Source: JBLHKS01 sp047620505
GTDB lineage: Bacteria; Verrucomicrobiota; Verrucomicrobiia; Verrucomicrobiales; DEV007
Reading direction: 5' to 3'
Assembly: GCA_047620505.1 (NCBI GenBank)
Contig: JBLHKS010000302.1
Coordinates: 1 to 7,208 of the forward strand
Length of the DNA: 7,208 bases
Shown here: in pieces, positions 1 through 5,353 of the stretch
How positions within the stretch are numbered: position 1 is the stretch's first letter
Layout of the letters: every line of letters starts with the position of its first letter
Position numbers and translations under genes: made by a program
Notes under the pieces: model-generated
Told to the model about the DNA's origin: nothing
The model's input: only the letters and a program-made list of their open reading frames with translations
Databases searched by the model: none

Positions 1-7
1 TCGGGGC

Positions 8-1051
8 ATGTTCGGAAGCATGGCCGAGATCGTCCGCGCCCTGGTCGCCGTCGCCATCCTGAGCATCGCGCTCGGTTACATCGACGAGTGGACGTTCGAG
101 CTTGGCAACATCGTCAATGAATACGTCGTCGCTGGGCTCGAGACCGATCCGAGGGAGACGCACACGCGCTTTGGCGAGATCATCGCCAACCCCGCCGATG
201 GCGATGACGACCGCGCCTGGTACGAGCGGATCTTCGATTCCGACACGGCCATCGCCGAGGCCTTCTCCTACTTGCTCATCATGATCGCGGCGAAGATCTC
301 GTGGTTCATCGTGTGGTGGGCGTACTTCATCCACAAAGCGCTGGTCTACTTCGGCATCGCGCTTGCACCGATCTTCCTGCCGATGTTGATCCTAAATTCG
401 ACCCGAGGTATCGGCGTCCGCTACGTGCTCGGGCTGTTCTCGCTGATCATGTGGCCGCTGGGATGGGCGGTCGCCAACCTCATGACCGACGCGCTCATGA
501 CCGCTGCCGCCGATCGGACGCTCTACGAGTACGGCGGCGTACTCGGTCGCGCATCCTACGCGCCGCAGATGATCTTCTTCATCCTGATGGCGTCGATCTG
601 GTTGCTCGCAAGCACCATCGGCGCTCCCGTCGTGATGAGCCGCGTGCTCACCAGTGGCGCTCAGATCGGAGCCGCGCTGCTCGGAGGATTTGCGGGGAGT
701 GTGGTTGGCGCTGCAAGCGGTGCCGCAGGTGGAGCCGCGCTCGGTGGAAGCATGGGCGGAGCAGCAGGAGCGGCCGCAGGAATCGGAGGCGGGATGGTCG
801 GCGGTGCCGCTGGCTTCGGCTCCGGCGCAGTCGGCGGACCCGGTTCCGGTATGGCGACAGGCGCAGGTATGGCCGCGTTCTCCATGGCCGGGGGAATGGG
901 CGGCGGCAAAGGAGATTCCCAATCGAGCGGAGGCGACTCCGGGGGAAGTTCATCAAGTGGCGGCGGTGGATCAGGTGGGAGCGGTGGCTCCTCGTCATCC
1001 AACTACAACGCCGAAGCCGCCGAGATCGCGGCGAAAGCCAGCCAATCCTAA
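8..1051 (+). CDS. VirB6/TrbL-like T4SS inner-membrane channel protein, probably 5'-partial
   Basis: Polytopic membrane protein of 347 residues from this ATG. Predicted membrane segments lie at about residues 6-24, 84-105, 111-130, 137-158 and 187-208. A polar, acidic loop at about 45-82 probably faces the periplasm. From residue 216 the chain becomes Gly/Ala-rich with small-residue (GxxxG-like) packing, and from 300 to 331 almost pure Gly/Ser, ending in a short Ala-rich tail. Several membrane spans followed by a low-complexity hydrophilic C-terminus is the usual look of VirB6/TrbL proteins, which form the inner-membrane part of the DNA/protein channel. The VirB8/9/10-like genes directly downstream support this. 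The frame is open to the left edge with no stop before the ATG, and no ribosome site can be seen, so the true start may lie outside the window. Family assignment rests on topology and context rather than a diagnostic motif. Confidence 0.72.
   Translation: MFGSMAEIVRALVAVAILSIALGYIDEWTFELGNIVNEYVVAGLETDPRETHTRFGEIIANPADGDDDRAWYERIFDSDTAIAEAFSYLLIMIAAKISWFIVWWAYFIHKALVYFGIALAPIFLPMLILNSTRGIGVRYVLGLFSLIMWPLGWAVANLMTDALMTAAADRTLYEYGGVLGRASYAPQMIFFILMASIWLLASTIGAPVVMSRVLTSGAQIGAALLGGFAGSVVGAASGAAGGAALGGSMGGAAGAAAGIGGGMVGGAAGFGSGAVGGPGSGMATGAGMAAFSMAGGMGGGKGDSQSSGGDSGGSSSSGGGGSGGSGGSSSSNYNAEAAEIAAKASQS
653..1003 (+). repeat. Gly/Ala then Gly/Ser low-complexity coding tract
   Basis: This is a compositionally biased stretch inside the VirB6-like gene, rich in ggc/gga/gcc/gca codons and then ggt/agc/tca codons. 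It encodes roughly 80 residues of Gly/Ala-rich sequence followed by about 30 residues of nearly pure Gly/Ser. Codons are varied rather than copied, so this is selected amino-acid composition and not a simple tandem DNA repeat. The bias also creates long but spurious open frames on both strands here, including a Pro-rich antisense frame at 661-1002. Confidence 0.75.
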
Positions 1052-1071
1052 CCCAACTCTCATCTCTTATT

Positions 1072-1680
1072 ATGAAACGCGCACAAGCCATCGATCTCTT
1101 CATCCACAAAGACAAAGTCGCCCTGTTCTGGTTCGCCATCGCCGTCGTCGTCTCCGTCGGCTTCTGGTGGGAACGGCAGCGACTCGTGAAACAGCTCACG
1201 ACCAAGCCGCAGTTCTTCGTCATGGATGCGAACCACACCTACTACCTGCCATCGGCGATGGACTTCGGTAGCGCCAAGCAAGTCCACGCCGCACAGACGC
1301 GGCTCGCGATGGAAGCCATCTTCAACCGTGCCCCCAAAGGACCCGATAGCCCGGAGCGCTTGAAGCGCATTCTCGGCAAAGATGCTTTCAAGAAAGCCCA
1401 AGGAGCCATCGCGCATGAAGAGGACGAGTTCATGGACAAGCAGATCCACCAGAAGATCGAACTCGGCGCGATCCAGGTGCTGCAAGTCCGCGACGATTCC
1501 GTGCTCACCGGCGTTGAGGGACAACTCATCCGCAGCGGCGTCTTCCGCGGCAAAGCCTTCACCGAAGCGCTGTCGATCAAGGCGCAGTTCAAATTCATCC
1601 TGAACACCGACATGACGGCGAACGGCCGGTTCCCAACCGTGGCCATCGCCTTTGACTTCACCATCGAACCAACACCATGA
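1072..1680 (+). CDS. VirB8/TraE/TrbF-like T4SS inner-membrane core protein
   Basis: This 202-residue protein has a short basic cytoplasmic N-terminus, one membrane segment at about 16-33 and a periplasmic domain. That is the bitopic plan of VirB8/TraE proteins, which link the inner-membrane complex to the VirB9/VirB10 core. After the membrane span come a short strand region (FFVMDANHTYYLP, about 48-60), a charged helical stretch (70-130), and strands ending with an FKFIL strand and an AFDFTIEP finish, consistent with the NTF2-like VirB8 fold. The frame is open far upstream, but the ATG at 1072 is chosen because the membrane anchor starts right after it and the upstream part is an out-of-frame shadow of the VirB6-like gene. 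The spacer from the previous stop is 20 bases with no Shine-Dalgarno motif. The stop overlaps the next start as ATGA. Sequence similarity within this family is low, so topology and gene order carry much of the call. Confidence 0.72.
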   Translation: MKRAQAIDLFIHKDKVALFWFAIAVVVSVGFWWERQRLVKQLTTKPQFFVMDANHTYYLPSAMDFGSAKQVHAAQTRLAMEAIFNRAPKGPDSPERLKRILGKDAFKKAQGAIAHEEDEFMDKQIHQKIELGAIQVLQVRDDSVLTGVEGQLIRSGVFRGKAFTEALSIKAQFKFILNTDMTANGRFPTVAIAFDFTIEPTP

Positions 1681-2654
1681 AAACAAGCTACCAACTACTT
1701 CTATGCATCCTCGCCGCCGGACTTCTCGTTCGAAGCGGACTCGCAGCACCTGTCGAAAACTTAACTCTCGATCGGGACAAGCCGCTCGCCATTCCCATCG
1801 GAACCAAGGTTGCCACCACGCTGCAGTTTCCGCGCCCGATCCAAGGTCTCTTCGGCTATGGGCTGACTACCGGCGACGCGCCTGGCACCTACCACTACGC
1901 GCATCCTGAAGGATCCCATGTGCTGGCCTTGCGGAACCTGATGCCGGACAAAGAGACGTTCGTTTCGGTTCTACTTGGGAAGGACGACTTGTTCGTGCTT
2001 CACCTCAAGCCGTCGACGAAGCCTCCTGTGACTGTGAGACTGCGTGACCCTGGAGACATCGAAGCTGCTCTGAGGGCGCGCGCTGTCGATCCTGAGACAT
2101 TGGAGGCGCGTCGGTTGGATCCCGACACCGGGCGGCTCTTCAACTTGCTGAAGCTGGGCAAGAACGAACGGGTGTTCCGGATAGCCGTCCCGCATCTCTA
2201 TAAAGACGTTGAGACGCGCAGGGTCGAGTATCGTCACGATGACAGCAGGGTGGCGACGGTCGTGACGAAGGTGCATCGGTTCCCGAGCGAAGACGCGGTG
2301 TTCCTCTTTGCCCACATCGAGAACAAGACCGGGGAGCATCAGCAGTTCGATCCCGCTTCCATCCAGGTGAAGGCCGGATCGCGAACCTACCCTGCGGCGC
2401 TGGTTGATTCTGCAGCGATGGTTCCGGCGAACGGGAAGATTCCGCTTCAGGTGATCATTCGCGGCGGCACCGAAGGGGAACGCGCTCACCTCAGCATCAA
2501 GAACGAGTTCCGGTTGCTCATGCCCGAGTATGCGCCGTGCATCGATGACCCTTCGCTCACTGATGCGCTTGGGCTGATTGTCGAACCGGCATCGATTGGC
2601 GGACCGGATAGCGGGTTGCTTCCTCCACTCGAGGAGAAGGGAGGTTCCAAGTGA
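1677..2654 (+). CDS. VirB9/TrbG/TraK-like exported T4SS core protein
   Basis: This 325-residue protein has a Sec signal peptide: a positive start, a hydrophobic core at about 6-18, and probable cleavage after Gly-Leu-Ala-Ala near residue 24. The mature N-terminal domain (about 28-122) alternates short strands in the pattern of the VirB9 N-terminal domain: a LAIPIGTKVATTLQFP stretch, a Gly-rich turn, a HVLALRNL strand and an LFVLHLKPSTKPP stretch before TVRL. A variable charged linker (125-200) is followed by a second beta-rich domain (205-285: AVFLFAHIENKTG, FDPASIQVKAGSRTYPA), which would match the C-terminal VirB9 domain that pairs with VirB7 and VirB10. A family role in the periplasmic/outer-membrane core complex is expected. 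The gene starts inside the stop of the VirB8-like gene (ATGA) and ends inside the start of the VirB10-like gene (GTGA), so translation is probably coupled at both ends. It could equally be named TraK-like. Confidence 0.7.
   Translation: MKTSYQLLLCILAAGLLVRSGLAAPVENLTLDRDKPLAIPIGTKVATTLQFPRPIQGLFGYGLTTGDAPGTYHYAHPEGSHVLALRNLMPDKETFVSVLLGKDDLFVLHLKPSTKPPVTVRLRDPGDIEAALRARAVDPETLEARRLDPDTGRLFNLLKLGKNERVFRIAVPHLYKDVETRRVEYRHDDSRVATVVTKVHRFPSEDAVFLFAHIENKTGEHQQFDPASIQVKAGSRTYPAALVDSAAMVPANGKIPLQVIIRGGTEGERAHLSIKNEFRLLMPEYAPCIDDPSLTDALGLIVEPASIGGPDSGLLPPLEEKGGSK
2637..2644 (+). promoter_or_regulatory. Shine-Dalgarno for the VirB10-like gene
   Basis: AAGGGAGG lies 6 bases before the GTG at 2651, inside the last codons of the VirB9-like gene. 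It is the clearest ribosome site in the window and fixes GTG 2651 as the start, even though that codon overlaps the upstream stop. Confidence 0.75.
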
Positions 2655-3325
2655 TCGGGCGCATCATCGGATTCATCAAGACGCCGGCGGGAGCAGCCAT
2701 CGTCTTCCTCCTCGCGATGTTCACGGTCTTCTACTTCATCCGCGAGTATCGCGAGCGCAACCCGGACGAAGAGGAGGTAGCCAATCGGCTTGGGCAAATG
2801 TCGCCGGAAGCCGCCGAGCGCGATCCCAATGCCCCGCTTACGTCGGAATGGGTGACCGAAGGAAAGTTGGACAAGTTTAACCCACCAGCAGACTCGGCTG
2901 CTCCGGCGCCAAGGCCTGTCGTACAACAGGACGCACCAGCCAAGTCGGCTGCGCTCCCGCAGCTCGTGCATCTGTATAATCCAGCGAAGGATAAGCCAAC
3001 GCCAGCAGATCCGATCAAACCGCCGCGCACATTCGCTCCCCCAGGGACCCTGATTCCGTGCCAGCTGGTCATTACCGTCGATTCCAGTTCGTTGGAGACA
3101 CCGGTGGTCGGTGTCGTGACCGATGATGTGTGGCACAACCAGAAGCTCATCGTCCCTGCGGGAACCGAAGTGCACAGCTTCGCGAAACGTGGTCGAGTGC
3201 GGGATCGCGTCGAGGTGACCCGGCGCGTGGAAGTTCGTCTGGCAAGACGGTCGCGAGGTGAGGATCAACGGCATCGCCTTGGATCGCGAATACGATCCCG
3301 ACAAAGACACGTACGCGCTCACTGA
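2651..3325 (+). CDS. VirB10/TrbI/TraB-like protein, N-terminal part (frameshifted)
   Basis: This frame holds the first half of a VirB10-type protein, the energy-sensing scaffold that spans inner and outer membranes in T4SSs. It shows a short cytoplasmic start, one membrane span at about 13-30, a charged segment, and a Pro/Ala-rich periplasmic linker (about 77-130). The start of the conserved beta-barrel follows: PPGTLIPCQLVITVDSS, then TPVVGVVTDDV and LIVPAGTEV (130-174), closely matching the usual 'G..i.a.l...i.s.....v.a.v..dv......liP.Gt' pattern. Genuine coding ends near Thr190. The last 34 residues of this frame are Arg-rich and unlike the family, because the conserved sequence continues in another frame from 3222. 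Removing one base near 3221 would join this to the 3258-3830 frame and give about 392 residues, a normal VirB10 length. The start is GTG with a strong ribosome site and overlaps the VirB9-like stop. Confidence 0.78.
   Translation: MIGRIIGFIKTPAGAAIVFLLAMFTVFYFIREYRERNPDEEEVANRLGQMSPEAAERDPNAPLTSEWVTEGKLDKFNPPADSAAPAPRPVVQQDAPAKSAALPQLVHLYNPAKDKPTPADPIKPPRTFAPPGTLIPCQLVITVDSSSLETPVVGVVTDDVWHNQKLIVPAGTEVHSFAKRGRVRDRVEVTRRVEVRLARRSRGEDQRHRLGSRIRSRQRHVRAH
3216..3224 (+). other. Frameshift point in the VirB10-like gene
   Basis: Up to the acc codon at 3218-3220 the conserved frame is that of the GTG at 2651. From ggc at 3222 it is the frame of the downstream part. Skipping the single C at 3221, within the CCC run 3219-3221, joins VEVT to GAWKFVWQDG and restores a continuous domain. 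The downstream frame has a TGA at 3216-3218, so the switch cannot be earlier. No classical slippery site or stop codon is present at the join, which favours an extra base from mutation or sequencing. Confidence 0.75.
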
Positions 3326-3830
3326 CGGATCAGCGGGCATACGTGGCGAAGTCACCAAGTCCGACGAGTTCCTGGAGTTCAAGATGTTTGCTGCGACTGC
3401 GCTTGCTGGCATCTCTCGAAACGCCAAGAAAACCACGAAGACCGTGCTAGGCGAGTATGAGAACAACTCGTTCAGCAACGCTGCCATCGATGGTGCTTCG
3501 TCGGTATCCGAGCGCTACGCGAAGCTGATGCTCGATCAGATCGAAGGTGATGGCCTCTTCGTCCGGGTCACCGCTGGCACGGAGTTCTACGTCTACACCT
3601 TGCAAGTCTTCGAGCCAAAGCTGGCGAGCATCGCGGGACTCAAGCAGGGGCAACGTCCAATCAATTCCTGGCAGAAAGCTGCGCCGGAGCGATCGGATCC
3701 GGGGCTGCCGCGAAGCGTTCGTGAACCTGAACCGACTCCATCGATCATGAAAACCTTGGAAGGGCGTGAGCAACTTGAGCGGGCGATCCGCGCGAGGCTC
3801 CAGGAAAACTCCAAACCAACCGCGTCCTGA
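3258..3830 (+). CDS. VirB10/TrbI/TraB-like protein, C-terminal part (frameshifted)
   Basis: Conserved coding begins at about 3222; the GTG at 3258 is only the first possible start in this frame and is probably not used. The sequence continues the VirB10 beta-barrel domain: INGIALDREYDP, LTDGSAGIRGEV (about 21-32), then a hydrophobic helix-like segment with LEFKMFAATALAGI (39-52). That segment sits where VirB10 proteins carry the helices that cross the outer membrane. A Ser/Asn-rich stretch and ERYAKLMLDQ lead to the closing strands FVRVTAGTEFYVYTLQVFEP (101-120), equivalent to the final 'i.v..Gt.i.v...' strand of the family. The 70-residue tail is polar and probably disordered, then a short charged helix. 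The stop at 3828-3830 lies one base before the next ATG. With the N-terminal part this makes one VirB10-like protein, broken as given. Confidence 0.75.
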   Translation: MRINGIALDREYDPDKDTYALTDGSAGIRGEVTKSDEFLEFKMFAATALAGISRNAKKTTKTVLGEYENNSFSNAAIDGASSVSERYAKLMLDQIEGDGLFVRVTAGTEFYVYTLQVFEPKLASIAGLKQGQRPINSWQKAAPERSDPGLPRSVREPEPTPSIMKTLEGREQLERAIRARLQENSKPTAS

Positions 3831-3831
3831 A

Positions 3832-4143
3832 ATGAAACCACTGACTACCCTATTACTGACTTCACTCGCGATCGCCTTCTCGGCGTGCTCAACACCTAGA
3901 GCACCGATCTCCTCGAAACCATCACCTGTCGTTCGAGAGAAAGTGAGCGAACGCAACCTCAAGCCTAGGGACATCGAGCGTGTTCGAACCGGCGAGTTCG
4001 TGAAGACCTATCACGTCGGCCGATCAGTTCGAGGCCGGGGAGGGGCTGCGATGCACGAAGCACATCGCGTCTATCGCTTGGAGAAACCGAACCGGTGGAA
4101 TCTCATGCGCGACCAACCGCCGCTTGCGAGCACGGACCAGTAA
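3832..4143 (+). CDS. Lipoprotein in the VirB7/TraV position
   Basis: The 103-residue product starts with a lipoprotein signal peptide: MKPL, a hydrophobic run at 5-17, then the lipobox-like FSAC with the lipidated Cys at 19, followed by Ser/Thr/Pro. The mature part is basic and has a compact block at about 40-92 (TGEFVKTYHVGR, MHEAHRVYRLE, RWNL) that I do not recognise as a named domain. In F-type and related systems a small outer-membrane lipoprotein (TraV/VirB7/TrbH) sits beside the VirB9/VirB10 genes and anchors the core complex, so that role is likely by position. The frame is open further upstream to 3766, but ATG 3832 is chosen because the signal peptide begins exactly there, one base after the VirB10-like stop. 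Coding character shifts to another frame near 4134, so the protein may be truncated relative to its relatives. Confidence 0.68.
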   Translation: MKPLTTLLLTSLAIAFSACSTPRAPISSKPSPVVREKVSERNLKPRDIERVRTGEFVKTYHVGRSVRGRGGAAMHEAHRVYRLEKPNRWNLMRDQPPLASTDQ

Positions 4144-4475
4144 ACAAGGTCGTCGATTCCGCGTTCAAGCCCGCACCGCAGTCGAACACGATCCAAGCTG
4201 AATTGAATCACCAGCGTGATGTTTCGGCAGATCTTAGAGGGGCTCAGCGAGAGATGACTGCGGCATTGGCTGTCGCTCGCGAGCAGGCGCAAGATGCTGG
4301 CAAGGCGACTGAGTTTGTGAATGCCCTACAGAATCAAGTCGATCGTCTCAAAGCAGAGAACGAGACGCTTAAGAAGGCTCGACTGAGTTCGATCCCGCTG
4401 CCTGAGAAACCGTCAGTAGTTCCTGGAGACGCGCTGAAGCAATGGGGTGACAGCCAAGAGTCCAAGGAAGAATGA
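4095..4475 (+). CDS. Coiled-coil protein, possible detached C-terminus of the lipoprotein
   Basis: This 126-residue frame has no signal peptide. It contains a charged helical region at about residues 32-97, with heptad-like spacing and a typical coiled-coil end (NALQNQVDRLKAENETLKKA), then a Pro-rich polar tail. The only canonical start upstream of the helix is a GTG at 4095, which overlaps the lipoprotein gene by 49 bases and has no ribosome site. The first 13 residues look like an out-of-frame shadow. Real coding seems to begin at 4134, where a -1 step from the lipoprotein frame would give LAST-GPVNKVV and a single lipoprotein of about 214 residues with a C-terminal coiled coil. Alternatives are a separate protein with a weak start, or a start at ATG 4254. 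Its stop overlaps the ATPase start (ATGA). Confidence 0.6.
   Translation: MESHARPTAACEHGPVNKVVDSAFKPAPQSNTIQAELNHQRDVSADLRGAQREMTAALAVAREQAQDAGKATEFVNALQNQVDRLKAENETLKKARLSSIPLPEKPSVVPGDALKQWGDSQESKEE
4132..4143 (+). other. Probable frameshift joining lipoprotein and coiled coil
   Basis: The lipoprotein frame looks coding up to acg at 4132-4134 and then stops at taa 4141-4143. The coiled-coil frame looks coding from gga at 4134-4136 onward. A missing G in the acg-gac context would connect them. No heptanucleotide slippery sequence is visible here. Confidence 0.5.
4464..4468 (+). promoter_or_regulatory. Ribosome site for the AAA+ gene
   Basis: AAGGA lies 3 bases before ATG 4472, within the last codons of the coiled-coil frame. 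Together with the ATGA overlap it supports coupled translation of the ATPase from this start. Confidence 0.5.
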
Positions 4476-5353
4476 AGGACGCCGAGAGAGAGCATCTCAG
4501 ACAGCTTGCGCCCCACTTGGGCGAGCAAGTCATCGGGCAGTTGAATGTGGTGCCACAGGTTTGTGAGGCGTTACTGGATGAGGAACTTGGGCTCACCGAT
4601 CTGTCTCGTCCAAAGGGTACGTTTCTGTTCCTCGGTCCAACTGGAGTGGGCAAGACCCAACTGTGCCTCTCTTTCACCGACTACTTATTTGGAGAGGGGA
4701 ACCTCATCCGATTGGACATGAGCGAGTTTCAGAATCAGGACTCTGTTGGCGTTCTGCTTGGCCGTTCGGAAGACGAGATAGGCATGCTAGCGAAACGCGT
4801 GGATTCCGTAGGCGGACGGGGAACGCTTTTGCTGGACGAGATCGAGAAGGCGCATCCACGGGTGCTCGACCTACTGCTCCAAATTCTTGATGCAGCCAGG
4901 ATAACGATGGCGAACGGCGAAACGCTCGATCTTAGCCAGTTCTATATCGTGTGTACCTCGAACATCGCGGGGCGCGCTGTTCTCGATGCACGCCACAGTG
5001 TCCGAGCGACTCTGGTGCGGTTCGTCGAGTCTCAGGCTCAGGCACAACTCCGACCAGAGATCTTCGCGCGTTTCCAATGCGTCTGCGTGTTCGAAAGGCT
5101 CGAGTACGAGTCCCAATTGAAAATCGCCCAGCTCATGCTGGATCGTGAGCTTAGACAGCAGGAGTACCGGACAAAGATCGAGATCGGTTATCCTCCCGAA
5201 CTGGTTACTCAGCTAGCCGGAGATGGGTTTCATCCCCGGCTCGGAGCCCGTTCCATGCGCAGCTGTATCGAACGCCACGTTCGCGCTGCACTGCGCACAA
5301 ATTTACTCGGGGCTCGAGCCCCACGAATTCACCTCCAACCAAAAAAACTATGA
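4472..5353 (+). CDS. Stand-alone ClpB/ClpV-D2-like AAA+ ATPase
   Basis: The 293-residue protein matches only the second AAA+ module of Clp/Hsp100 ATPases plus its small C-terminal domain; the N-domain, first ATPase module and middle coiled coil are absent. Visible motifs are VIGQ near 20-23 (module entry), Walker A GPTGVGKT at 55-62, Walker B TLLLDE at 118-123 running into the Clp-type EIEKAHP, sensor 1 CTSN at 161-164, a candidate arginine finger Arg200 in LRPEIFARF, and sensor 2 GAR at 258-260. All residues expected for ATP hydrolysis are present. Between DMSEF and Walker B the segment is about four residues shorter than in ClpB, and the GYVGY-type aromatic pore loop is replaced by GRSEDEIGM, so substrate threading of the usual kind is doubtful. 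The gene is coupled to its neighbours by ATGA overlaps at both ends. Its job in a transfer operon is unknown; assembly, remodelling or energising of the apparatus are guesses. Confidence 0.85.
   Translation: MKDAEREHLRQLAPHLGEQVIGQLNVVPQVCEALLDEELGLTDLSRPKGTFLFLGPTGVGKTQLCLSFTDYLFGEGNLIRLDMSEFQNQDSVGVLLGRSEDEIGMLAKRVDSVGGRGTLLLDEIEKAHPRVLDLLLQILDAARITMANGETLDLSQFYIVCTSNIAGRAVLDARHSVRATLVRFVESQAQAQLRPEIFARFQCVCVFERLEYESQLKIAQLMLDRELRQQEYRTKIEIGYPPELVTQLAGDGFHPRLGARSMRSCIERHVRAALRTNLLGARAPRIHLQPKKL

Noticed and set aside
392..922. Antisense open frame rich in Cys, His and Ser
   Set aside because: Complement of the membrane spans and Gly/Ala tract of the VirB6-like gene; the odd composition comes from the sense codons.
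301..1071. Long upstream extension of the VirB8-like frame overlapping the VirB6-like gene
   Set aside because: The extension is Arg/His-rich and out of frame with a clear membrane-protein gene; the VirB8-like anchor begins at ATG 1072.
1060..1749. 229-codon antisense open frame opposite the VirB8-like gene
   Set aside because: No ribosome site or domain, and the sense strand carries a coherent bitopic protein.
3216..3224. Programmed +1 frameshifting in the VirB10-like gene
   Set aside because: No in-frame stop, evident rare-codon pause or known slippery motif at the join; a simple extra base in a CCC run is more economical, although recoding is not excluded.
2486..3487. 333-codon antisense open frame across the VirB9/VirB10-like junction
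   Set aside because: It lies opposite well-matched VirB10-type sequence, has Arg/Ser-rich shadow composition and no recognisable domain; long antisense frames are expected at this GC content.
4472..5353. The AAA+ protein as a VirB11- or VirB4-type T4SS ATPase
   Set aside because: The Walker B/EIEKAHP, sensor and GAR arrangement is that of Clp/Hsp100 D2 modules, not RecA-like VirB4/VirB11 proteins.
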